Shown here: positions 29,440 to 37,582 of the stretch, piece after piece
How positions within the stretch are numbered: the stretch's first letter is position 1
Layout of the letters: every line of letters starts with the position of its first letter
Assembly: GCA_951813605.1 (NCBI GenBank)
Contig: OX638379.1
Span: forward strand, 3,342,062-3,406,061
Length of the DNA stretch: 64,000 bases
Direction: 5' to 3'
From: an uncultured Bryobacterales bacterium
Lineage (GTDB): Bacteria; Acidobacteriota; Terriglobia; Bryobacterales; UBA6623
Program-made: the position numbers and the translations under genes
The notes under the pieces: generated by a model
What the model was told of the DNA's origin: nothing
Databases searched by the model: none
What the model saw: only the letters and a program-made list of their open reading frames with translations

Positions 29440-30186
29440 CAGCGAACACATGTCAGCGCCGTTCCGGCAGCAAAGGCCTGCTCTCCAAGAAGTTGATGGT
29501 GCTTCGCCTTCAGGTGATGGCGAACAACTCGGAACAGGTTCTGCACTGCGCTGTGGACCGAGAGAACGCGCTGACCTTGGGCCGCTGAGTTGAAGCGACG
29601 CATCCGTCATTCTCGTTCCCTCTCGGGCTGGTGGGAAGCCTCGACGCTGTTGTTCTCGTACTGTCCGGTCCGATGGGTGGCGGATAGGCCGACCTCTCGG
29701 CGGGCCACCACATAGCTGCGCAGCTTATCGGCGACCAGTTGCAACGGCGGCCTGCCTTGGTGCTGCTAGATCTTTCCAAAGAAGCGCTTTGCGGCTCTCC
29801 TGTCCCGGCGGCGCGACCAGGATATCCAAGACGTCGCTGTCCTGGTCGACCGCCCTCCAAGGATAACGACGTTGGCCGCGGATTCTGATGGAGACCTCAT
29901 CCACATGCCATATGTCACCGAGTCGACCTTGCCTACGAAGCAGAGCACGAGCGTGCTCGGGTCCGAAATTCCGGCAAAACACGCGAATGGCCTTGCAGGA
30001 TACGGTGGCGCCACGCTCGGCAAGCAGATCCTCGACATCGCGCAGGCTCAGCGTGAATCGACGGTACAGCCAATCGGCTTGGCTGATGATCTCAGGTGGC
30101 ACGCGGTGGCGTCGACAAAGCGACCCCGCCGGTAAATAGTCGCCAGCCAGCCTCAACTTGACAAGGCCAGCCACGAGGCTCTTCAA
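29440..30186 (-). pseudogene. IS6-family transposase, frameshifted
   Basis: The N-terminal and central parts read well: RRHRVPPEIISQADWLYRRF, LRDVEDLLAERGATVS, WHVDEVSIRIRGQRRYPWRA (first D of DDE) and AVDQDSDVLDILV. Near 29812 the frame shifts to RRRDRRAAKRFFGKI and then meets TAG at about 29766. Residual similarity to the family's C-terminal half continues through to about 29440 in changing frames (QLVADKLRSYVVARREVGLS; HRTGQYENNSVEASHQPERE). This is the longest of three IS6 remnants in the window. It abuts the TldD-like gene. Confidence 0.8.
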
Positions 30187-30256
30187 AGGCTGCCTTATGA
30201 TGAGTTCGTCCCACTCATTCCATTCCTTCCAGCCAAGGGAACAACGGGATCAGGCA

Positions 30257-31978
30257 ATGACATTCACCAAGCAATTCGTAGGGATCCTCCTGTTCACGAT
30301 GTCATTCCTCTCGTTTCCCAGAACCGCAGACGGCGCGGTCGACGTGCTGGGCGTAATGGCCGCGGAGCTCGATCGCTCGGTCGAAGTTCTTTCCAAGGAA
30401 AGCACGCCGCTCTATTTCCTCAGTTACGAGATCACGGAGGAGGACCGGGTCTCGGTAGTCGCTTCCTTCGGCGCAGTCTCTCGGAATTCACGTAGCGAGG
30501 GCCGTATTCTCGACATCGACCTACGGGTGGGCGACAAGAATCTGGACAACACCCATCCAGTCCGCGACGGAAGGGAATTCGACTTCCGCAGGCCGTCGCG
30601 GACACAGGTACCGGTATCCGACCCCGAAGCGCTCCGCGCCGCCCTCTGGCTTGCGACCGACAGAAAGTACAGGCAGGCGACCGAGCGACTTGCCCGGGTC
30701 AAGGCGAGTGTCCGAATCAAGGTGGACGAAGGGGACCGGGCCGCCGACTTCTCCCCGCAGCAGGCCGAGGAATTCATCGACAAGCCGCGGTCCATCGCGG
30801 TGGACGCCTCAGCCTGGGCCGATAACCTCAAGCGATACTCGGCACCGTTCGCCCAGGCCGATCACATTCTTTCGGGGTCGGCGGCTCTCGCGGCCGTCGT
30901 CGTTACGCGGTGGTACGTGAATAGCGAGGGGGCCAGGATCAGAACTTCGGATACGTCGTATAGGTTGAGCGTGTTCGGCTCGACGAAGGCCGACGACGGA
31001 ATGTACCTGCCGCGCTACGAGCAATTCTTCGTTTTCAGCGAGGACGACATGCCCGACGACGAGACAGTCATGGAGACTGTCGGGCAGGTCATCGAAGATC
31101 TCCAGGCGCTGAGAGTCGCTCCGGTCACGGGACCGTACAGCGGTCCCGCCATTCTTTCGGGGCGCGCCAGCGGGGTCTTCTTCCATGAAATCCTGGGCCA
31201 CCGGGTCGAGGGCCACCGGCAGCGCGAGGCCGGCGATGCCCAGACCTTCAAGGACATGGCAGGCGAGTCGGTTCTGCCCGAGTCTTTTTCTGTAGTGTTC
31301 GATCCGAGCGTGAGTCGCGCCGGGGGGACTGATCTTGCGGGTTCCTTCAAGTTCGACAACGAGGGAGTCAAGGGCCAGCGCGTGGTGGTCATCGACCAGG
31401 GCGTGCTGAAGCGGTTCCTCATGTCGCGCAGGCCGATCGAGCGATTCTCCGGCTCCAACGGCCACGGGCGCAAGCAACCCGGGTTCGCCCCTGTCGCGCG
31501 GCAGTCGAACCTCTTCGTCGAGGTCAGCGAGCCGCTTTCAGAGAGCGGCCTCAAGGCAATGCTGGTTGCGCAGCTCCGGGAGGAGGGCGAGGAGTACGGA
31601 TTGCTTTTCGACGCCATCCAGGGTGGTTTCACCTTCACAGGCCGGGTAGTGCCGAATGCATTCAATGTCCTCCCGACCATGGTGTACCGGATCTACCCAG
31701 ACGGCCGCGAGGAACTCGTGCGGGGAGTCGACCTGATCGGCACTCCTCTGACAACATTCAGCAAGATTGCGGCAGGCGGGACTGAGCTCGCGACGTTCAA
31801 CGGGGTCTGCGGCGCGGAATCCGGAGGCGTTCCGGTAAGCGCGATTTCCCCGTCGATACTCGTTTCGCAGATCGAAGTGCAGCGAAAAGAGAAATCCCAG
31901 CAACGCCTGCCTCTTCTGCCAGCGCCTTTGGGCTTGGCAGCGGGCGGGCATGCACTCGCTCTAGGAGGCCTCCGATGA
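30257..31978 (+). CDS. exported TldD-like metalloprotease
   Basis: 573 residues from ATG 30257, chosen because a signal peptide follows (FVGILLFTMSFLSFPRTADG); in-frame starts exist upstream to 30158 and no strong Shine-Dalgarno decides between them. The TldD/PmbA fold is shown by LDIDLRVGDKNLDNTHPVRD at the N-terminal domain and by the zinc motif HEILGHRVEGHR (HExxxH). GTPLTTFSKIAA and NGVCGAESGGVPVS mark the C-terminal domain. TldD normally works in the cytoplasm with PmbA/TldE, unfolding and cutting peptides such as microcins. Here export is predicted. The downstream partner overlaps by ATGA, consistent with a heterodimer in which this subunit is catalytic. Confidence 0.9.
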   Translation: MTFTKQFVGILLFTMSFLSFPRTADGAVDVLGVMAAELDRSVEVLSKESTPLYFLSYEITEEDRVSVVASFGAVSRNSRSEGRILDIDLRVGDKNLDNTHPVRDGREFDFRRPSRTQVPVSDPEALRAALWLATDRKYRQATERLARVKASVRIKVDEGDRAADFSPQQAEEFIDKPRSIAVDASAWADNLKRYSAPFAQADHILSGSAALAAVVVTRWYVNSEGARIRTSDTSYRLSVFGSTKADDGMYLPRYEQFFVFSEDDMPDDETVMETVGQVIEDLQALRVAPVTGPYSGPAILSGRASGVFFHEILGHRVEGHRQREAGDAQTFKDMAGESVLPESFSVVFDPSVSRAGGTDLAGSFKFDNEGVKGQRVVVIDQGVLKRFLMSRRPIERFSGSNGHGRKQPGFAPVARQSNLFVEVSEPLSESGLKAMLVAQLREEGEEYGLLFDAIQGGFTFTGRVVPNAFNVLPTMVYRIYPDGREELVRGVDLIGTPLTTFSKIAAGGTELATFNGVCGAESGGVPVSAISPSILVSQIEVQRKEKSQQRLPLLPAPLGLAAGGHALALGGLR

Positions 31979-33732
31979 ACTGCATTCAGACCTGCGCCTT
32001 GCTACTTTCGCTCGCGATTGCGTGGCTCCCGGCCGCCGCGCAGCCCAGCGTGGTGATGCAGGCGATGCAGGACGAGATGGCTCGCAGCATGAACGAACTG
32101 AGGCTGGAGGATCTGGAACGGCCGTACTTCATTTCGTACACCGTTCAGGAGATCTTGGAAGTTCGCGCCACGGCGTCGTTGGGTGGCCTCGCCACTAGCG
32201 GAGAGACTGCAAGCCGAACCCTGAGTGTCGAGGTCAGGGTCGGGGACCGGAATCTCGACAACACCAACTTCGTTGCCAGACCGGACTTCAGCTCGATGGA
32301 GGATATTTCCTTCGGCCCGGCCTCTCTGCCGCTGGAAGACGACTACGAAGAGCTCCGCCGCGCGATCTGGCTGGCGACCGACCGCTCGTACAAGGAAGCT
32401 CTCGACCGGATCTCGAAGAAACGCGCCGTGCTCCAGAACCAAACCGTCGTCGAGGAAGCCCCGGACTTCAGCGTCGAGGATCCGCACAAGCATGAGGGCG
32501 GCCCGGCTTTGCCCGCGCCCGATGCGAACCGTGTACGCGCTCTCGCAACCGACCTGTCGGCCGTTTTCAGGGAGCACCCGGACATCCACGTCTCTTCGGT
32601 CGGGGCACGCGCGCTTCGCGTTCGCATCCAGTACTTGAACAGCGAGGGATCGTCGTTCATCCGCTATGACCCCGCTGCCACGGTGACCGCAAGAGCCGGC
32701 ACGCGTGCTGGCGACGGAATGGAGATTTCCGACTCGTTCACGGCATTCGGCCCCACATGGGAGGACCTGCCTGCCCTCGCCGAGCTCGCCGAGCGAGGCC
32801 ACGAACTGGCCGGGCGGCTCACGGGCCTGCGGCAAGCGCAGGTGTTCGAACGCTACGCAGGGCCTGTGCTGTTCGAGGGGCAGGCGGCAGCGGAACTGGT
32901 GCGCCAGGTCCTGCTGCCACGGCTGCTCGTCCAGAAGGCGCCCCTCGGGGACGACCAGCAGATGCGCCGGACGATGGACCGTCTGGCCAATCCGTTCCAA
33001 GACAAGCTGGGCAGCCGAGTCCTGCCGCGATTCCTGGCGATCGTGGACAACCCAACGCTCCGGGAGAACGAGCAGGGCCCGGTCTGGGGCAGCTACGCTG
33101 TCGATGACGAAGGTGTGACCGCCCGCGAAACGGCGCTCGTCGAGCGCGGCATGCTCAAGACCCTGCTGGCGACGCGCAATCCGATCGCCGAAATTCCACA
33201 GAGCAACGGCCATATGCGGGCAGGCGGACCGGCGCCGTCCAACCTCATCATGAGCTCCAGTAGCGGGCTCACGCCAGACGAGATGTCCGAGGAATTCCTA
33301 GCCTTGCTGGAAGAGAGGGGGCTGGAGTACGGAATTGTCGTCAGGCGGCTCCGGGAGTCCAGTGCAAGCGGGTTCGGGGGCCGACCGGCCGGCCGGTCAA
33401 GAGGAGGCCGCTTGATCCGGGCAGTGGTCGCGCTCAAGGTCTTTCCCGACGGCCGCGAGGAACTGATTCGCGAGGCCGTGCTAACAGGGCTTTCCGAGGG
33501 CAGCTTCCGAGACATTGTCGCGGCGTCCGAAGCCGTGACCAACCACACGATCCTGTTTCGACCGAGCCGCTCCTCGTTCGACCCGTTCGGCCTCTTGAAT
33601 CCCGCTCGCCGCTTAGGAGCCATGGCGACCCTGGTCGTCCCGTCCCTCCTGTTCGAAGATGTGTCGGCGAGGCGCCCGCCGGGTAACATCCCGTTTCCGC
33701 CGGTCGTTCCTAGGCCGGCCTCCGGGGATTAG
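31975..33732 (+). CDS. exported PmbA/TldE-like partner subunit lacking the zinc motif
   Basis: 585 residues, with ATG inside the TldD stop (ATGA). Signal peptide at about 1-22 (LLLSLAIAWLPAAAQ). The N-terminal domain parallels the upstream protein (SVEVRVGDRNLDNTNF; ELRRAIWLATDRSYKEAL), showing they are homologous. At the position of HEILGH it has AAAELVRQVLLP, so no HExxxH zinc site is present, as in TldE/PmbA. The C-terminal domain keeps a GLSEGSFRDIVAASEAVTNH segment. In known TldD/TldE pairs the second subunit completes the active-site cavity. A periplasmic heterodimeric protease is the best inference. Confidence 0.9.
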   Translation: MNCIQTCALLLSLAIAWLPAAAQPSVVMQAMQDEMARSMNELRLEDLERPYFISYTVQEILEVRATASLGGLATSGETASRTLSVEVRVGDRNLDNTNFVARPDFSSMEDISFGPASLPLEDDYEELRRAIWLATDRSYKEALDRISKKRAVLQNQTVVEEAPDFSVEDPHKHEGGPALPAPDANRVRALATDLSAVFREHPDIHVSSVGARALRVRIQYLNSEGSSFIRYDPAATVTARAGTRAGDGMEISDSFTAFGPTWEDLPALAELAERGHELAGRLTGLRQAQVFERYAGPVLFEGQAAAELVRQVLLPRLLVQKAPLGDDQQMRRTMDRLANPFQDKLGSRVLPRFLAIVDNPTLRENEQGPVWGSYAVDDEGVTARETALVERGMLKTLLATRNPIAEIPQSNGHMRAGGPAPSNLIMSSSSGLTPDEMSEEFLALLEERGLEYGIVVRRLRESSASGFGGRPAGRSRGGRLIRAVVALKVFPDGREELIREAVLTGLSEGSFRDIVAASEAVTNHTILFRPSRSSFDPFGLLNPARRLGAMATLVVPSLLFEDVSARRPPGNIPFPPVVPRPASGD

Positions 33733-33751
33733 CCGACTGGGAAAGCGGGCG

Positions 33752-34222
33752 TCAGCCGAATTGGGAGGCGGACAACCGAACGTGGATGATGCCGGGCATG
33801 TCAATTCCCGAACCGCCGACATATTTGCAGCGCGCACTGGCCAGTTCACGCTCGCGAAAGCCCTGGACGGCAATGGTTTCGACTCCGCCACGAAATGCGG
33901 CGAACGGCGCTGCCTCCGCGCCGGCCTCGGGATCCGTGGGAATCACGAAACTCGTCCCCGCGACACTTGGGAAGTCGACCCTGTCGGCTGCGTCGGTGAC
34001 CCGGAATTCCGAGGTCCCGGACCGCTCCGCAACACTGTATAGCGCCGCGTTGATCTCGCCCCGGCTAATCACAGCCTTGATTGGCGCATCGATGTAAAGC
34101 GCCAATAGCGTTACCCATCGATCCGGGCTAGCAGACGAATTGCTGGATTGAGTTCCCCCTTCTACCGGGTCCCCTCGGCAGGCCTCTACCGGGCACTGCG
34201 AACCTGGTCTGCCTCGGTCCAA
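33752..34222 (-). CDS. hypothetical protein or fragment
   Basis: An open frame of 156 codons convergent with the PmbA-like gene. From about residue 35 the composition is protein-like (WVTLLALYIDAPIKAVISRG, FRVTDAADRVDFPSVAGTSF, GIDMPGIIHVRLSASQFG). The first 30 codons are not. No family is recognised and no Shine-Dalgarno supports the start at 34222. It may be the 3' part of a gene cut by rearrangement. Confidence 0.3.
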   Translation of the reverse strand: MDRGRPGSQCPVEACRGDPVEGGTQSSNSSASPDRWVTLLALYIDAPIKAVISRGEINAALYSVAERSGTSEFRVTDAADRVDFPSVAGTSFVIPTDPEAGAEAAPFAAFRGGVETIAVQGFRERELASARCKYVGGSGIDMPGIIHVRLSASQFG

Positions 34223-34409
34223 CCACCGACTGCATTTGGCTCTATTCAGCGAATCCTCCGCTCCACACGGTCGCTACCGACTCTGGAATTCTCCTGGGGA
34301 CCACCGGCCTCCACTCGAGTGATCCAATTTAATGTGGTAACAATGAATCTCGACGATCGGCTTCGACTCGGCGAAGCGCAATGCCACTCTGGATGCTAGG
34401 GGACTCGAT

Positions 34410-34838
34410 TTGGCTCGCGCTGACGAAGTGTTCGCGGGCGCTACGCTGACTGTCGAGGACGACCGTCAGGACTACGGGGAGGATCGCTTCATAACCATCG
34501 GGATTCTCGACGGGAGGATGGTGATTCTCGTCGGGACGCCTCGCAAGGACATCCATCGGATTATCAGCATGAGGAAAGCCAATAAAGAGAACAAGCATTC
34601 TACACACCAAGGCTCGCATCGGGACGACGCGCCGGACCTTTCCGGTGACGGCCGGCCGGAAGAATTCGCCAAGGCTACAGTCCGTCGCGGCCGGCCGCCA
34701 ATTGCCAGGCCGAAAGTGTCAACCACCATCCGCCTTTCGCCTAACGTGATCGATTACTTCAAGCTGGGGGGGCGCGGGTGGCAGACTGGGATCGACCAAG
34801 TCCTTCGCGAGTGGGTCAGGCAGCAAGATACGGCTTGA
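34410..34838 (+). CDS. BrnT-BrnA toxin-antitoxin in a single reading frame (N-terminus disturbed)
   Basis: Residues 1-56 (ADEVFAGATLTVEDDRQDYG, RFITIGILDGRMVILV, HRIISMRKANK) are BrnT, the RelE-fold RNase toxin. Residues 60-142 (RDDAPDLSGD, FAKATVRRGRPPIARPKVS, TTIRLSPNVIDYFKLGGRGW, IDQVLREWV) are BrnA, the ribbon-helix-helix antitoxin that binds toxin and operator. Normally these are two genes in tandem. Here the toxin's last dozen residues and the antitoxin's start are missing, and the frame runs through at KANKENKHST. Upstream, BrnT homology (FDSAKRNATLDARGLDL) continues in frame back to 34347 but has no start codon; ATG 34343 is one base out of frame. The toxin's first strand and usual start are thus damaged, while the RHH antitoxin is intact. 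Confidence 0.75.
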   Translation: MARADEVFAGATLTVEDDRQDYGEDRFITIGILDGRMVILVGTPRKDIHRIISMRKANKENKHSTHQGSHRDDAPDLSGDGRPEEFAKATVRRGRPPIARPKVSTTIRLSPNVIDYFKLGGRGWQTGIDQVLREWVRQQDTA

Positions 34839-34989
34839 GCGGCGGCGCCTGTTCAGACACGGCTCGTCACGTCGGCCGACGACAATCGATCCCCGGGACC
34901 CCTGTGTCGATCTCACGGCTTTCTACTCAAGATCATCAGCCACACCGTTCGGCCGTACCATCGGGGCGGCACCCAGCTTGGGACCCGCT

Positions 34990-35330
34990 CTAAGCTCTAA
35001 ACTGCTCCAAGCAACTGCAGCCGTCCCTGGGCCGCGCCACCAGCCCGTCGTTCATCTCGTGCAGGTACACCGCCTCTTACCTCAGCAACCGCCAGAGCCG
35101 CTCGATGAAAATGTTGTCGAAGCCGCTGCCCATGGCGCCCATGGATTGGCGGACGCCGGCCTGCTCGCAGCGGCGGGTGAACACCAGCGCCGTGTACTGG
35201 CTGCCGCGGTCGGTATGGAAGATCACGCCCTGCGCCGCCCGGGCCTGCAAAGCCATGTCCAGCGCGGAGCGCACCAGAGCGGCCGTCTGCCGCGCGCCCA
35301 TGGACCGGCCCATGAGCGCGACCGGCCTCG
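34990..35330 (-). pseudogene. IS3-family orfB (integrase-core) fragment
   Basis: The piece holds MGARQTAALVRSALDMAL, FHTDRGSQYT (second D of the DDE core) and GSGFDNIFIERLWRLLR (the E). A TAA then replaces the expected tyrosine codon, and the same frame resumes EAVYLHEMNDGLVARPRDG to a stop at 34990. The N-terminal half is missing. It is a dead fragment, unrelated to the IS1380-type element next to it. Confidence 0.75.
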
Positions 35331-35528
35331 TGGCGCGGCCGTAGGATTTCCGTGATCTTGTACCTCGGTACTCGGACTCTCGGCACCGCGACCGCCTTAC
35401 TGCAGTAGAGTCGGATCGGAGCACTGCCGCGGTTACACTCCGCCCGATCAGTTTCGATCGGAATCCCTGATTACTTTCCTCTGGCTTCTGCGATCACTTT
35501 GGACCGGATTCCGCAGGAAGCAAGGAGC

Positions 35529-35639
35529 CTAGAAGAAGACCGAGAGCGAGCAGCAAGCGGCGCCGGCGAGGGCGAAGCGCTGGTTGCCGCCCGAACGGGA
35601 ATCCGGCAGGGAGGCTACGGCCCGGCGGACGGCGTCTAG
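35529..35639 (-). pseudogene. transposase N-terminal scrap truncated by IS1380-type copy B
   Basis: Between the stop at 35529 and the IS end at 35640, the minus strand reads DAVRRAVASLPDSRSGGNQR and FALAGAACCSLSVFF. This recalls the N-terminus of a transposase group that starts with a conserved LPDxRxGxNxRY...FF motif. After the TAG, residues like APCFL continue the pattern. The insertion sequence begins exactly where this homology begins, so it probably interrupted or abutted that older element. Confidence 0.4.
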
Positions 35640-37360
35640 CCCGACCTTCTCAAGAGTTTTGGATTTGGAGGCGTTTTGTCCATTTGGGGTGGTTGGATAG
35701 CCTGGCAATGTTGCGTGGGGTGCTGGATCCGGGCAGAGGCCGGGCAAGGGTCGCCAGATCCGCGGTTGCCGGGGTCCGTTTTGTCTTGCCTCCCGGCCTG
35801 CCGACGCAGTGGTCCCGCTGACCTCCGACGGGGCTCGAGACGATGGCTGCCGTGTCGCGGCTAGCAGCGCAGGGGCAGGCTCTGGAGACGGGCCAGCACC
35901 TGTCCGAAGAGGCCCGCTTCCGGGAAGCCCTCGTCGAACGACAGCCGCACGGCCCGCACGCTGACCCGGATCCGCACGCCGATCTTGAGCAGCTTCAGGC
36001 GGATCGTGCCGCATTGCGCCCGCGCCAGCCGCGTGCCCCGCAGGCCCCGGCGCCGCAGCAACTCCAGCAGCGCATAAGCGAACGAGGCGAAATACAGGCG
36101 CAACTGGTTGGCCCGCATGGTGTGCGCCGAGGTGCGATCCGCGAACAGCGCCAGCTGCTGTTCCTTGATGCGGTTCTCCATGTCGCCCCGCGCGCAGTAC
36201 ACCTGCTCGTACAGCGTGCGCGCCGCCATCCGCCCGGCCCCCAGCGACGTCACCACGAAACGCGGGCTGGCCCCCCGCGGCAAATGCTCTGCCTTGCCGA
36301 TCAGGCGCCGCTCGCGGCTCCAGCTGTCCAGCGTCCGGTAGCGGAAGTCCTGGAACACCCGCGCCGCCTGCCCCGTCCGCTCGCATGCCTGCCGGGCGCG
36401 CTCCATCGCCGGGGCCAGGCTCCGCTTCAAGCGCGCATTCTGCGCGATTCCCAGCACATGCTCCACTCCCTGCGCCTCGCACCAGGCCAGCAATTCCTCG
36501 CGGCAGAACCCGCTGTCCCCGCGCAGCCGGATCTCCACCCCCGGCCAGCGCTCCCGGATGCGCCCCACGATGCGTTCCAGCTCCTGCACCGTGCCCTCCG
36601 CCGCGTCGCGGTCCGCCGTCCGCAGGCGCGCCCCCAGCAGCTGCTGGCCGCAGAAGATGTACAGCGGCAAGTAACAGTAGCTGCGGCAGTACCCATGGAA
36701 GAAGCGGCCTTCCTGCCGGCCATGCAGCGGGTCATCCGTCGCGTCCACGTCCAGCACGATGCGCTCCGGCTGCGCGCCGTGCCAGTCCAGGAACAGGTCC
36801 ACCAGCAGGGCGTCCAGCCGCGCCGTGTCGGCCACGATCTTCTTGTAGCGTTCCCCGGGGCCCAGCGCCGCCCCCGTCAGCTCCAGGCGGTTCAGCGTGC
36901 TCTTGCCCGGCGGCCAGCTCTCCCAGCTCGCCCGGCGCCGCCCGCGGCCCGCCGCTCCGCACAGCAGCGACCACAGCCTGCTCTGGCGCAACGTGTCGTG
37001 ATCGTTCAGGTCCTCATAGCCCAGCGCCAGCCCCAGCACGCGCGCTGCCAGCAGCACTTCCAGCGCATGCTGCGTCCGCCGCGGGTCGCGGTGATCCCGG
37101 AAACACGCACTCAACCGCCGGAACAGCCCCGTCCGCAGCGCCAGCTCGCGCAGCAGCAGCCCGCCGCCATCCGACCCCAGTTCCCCGCCGTCAAACCGCC
37201 CGACTACACGCTGCCTTCGCAAGCCTGCGAACTCCAAGCGTGCTGTGCTACACTCTGTCGTCAATAAGGCCGTCGTTCTGCTACGTGGTAAGTTGTTCAT
37301 AATAAACCGATTATACCACATGACACGGCCTTATACCCTACTCCTCGTGAGAAATCCGGG
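35640..37360 (-). mobile_element. IS1380-type insertion sequence, copy B (apparently intact)
   Basis: 1721 bp, inverted relative to copy A at 11115-12817. Its ends are CCCGACCTTCTCAAGAG (35640) and CCCGGATTTCTCACGAG (reading inward from 37360). CTAG flanks both sides (35636-35639 and 37361-37364). It has the same extended -10 box TGGTATAAT before the transposase start. With copy A it forms inverted repeats about 22.8 kb apart. Confidence 0.9.
35861..37300 (-). CDS. IS1380-family DDE transposase
   Basis: 479 residues from ATG 37300 (an upstream in-frame start adds 7 residues). The N-terminal DNA-binding part is rich in Arg and Leu. The catalytic aspartates lie in IVLDVDATDDPLHG and IRLRGDSGFCREELL, and the glutamate in YCARGDMENRIKEQQ, the spacing typical of the IS4 superfamily to which IS1380 belongs. 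Compared with the frameshifted copy A it keeps the 17-base stretch coding GRGRRRASW near residue 125. This is the only transposase in the window that looks active. Its neighbour downstream of the right end is the frameshifted DUF1549/DUF1553 gene. Confidence 0.92.
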   Translation of the reverse strand: MNNLPRSRTTALLTTECSTARLEFAGLRRQRVVGRFDGGELGSDGGGLLLRELALRTGLFRRLSACFRDHRDPRRTQHALEVLLAARVLGLALGYEDLNDHDTLRQSRLWSLLCGAAGRGRRRASWESWPPGKSTLNRLELTGAALGPGERYKKIVADTARLDALLVDLFLDWHGAQPERIVLDVDATDDPLHGRQEGRFFHGYCRSYCYLPLYIFCGQQLLGARLRTADRDAAEGTVQELERIVGRIRERWPGVEIRLRGDSGFCREELLAWCEAQGVEHVLGIAQNARLKRSLAPAMERARQACERTGQAARVFQDFRYRTLDSWSRERRLIGKAEHLPRGASPRFVVTSLGAGRMAARTLYEQVYCARGDMENRIKEQQLALFADRTSAHTMRANQLRLYFASFAYALLELLRRRGLRGTRLARAQCGTIRLKLLKIGVRIRVSVRAVRLSFDEGFPEAGLFGQVLARLQSLPLRC

Positions 37361-37582
37361 CTAGAGGGTCGTCCAGAACATACTGCATCTCTCATGTTTT
37401 GACTGAAGGGACTCCCTGTGCCAATCGTGATCGCCTTAGAACCAGTCGCCCATCAATCTGGAGCACCCCACGATGGTCCTCTGAAACCTCAACTTGCGAA
37501 TTGCTGCAAGGCCGACGCCTTTATGGACGGATATTCCAGCTTGAATCTATACTTGGGAAGCCGCTTGGCGGTGGTCGCTTTT

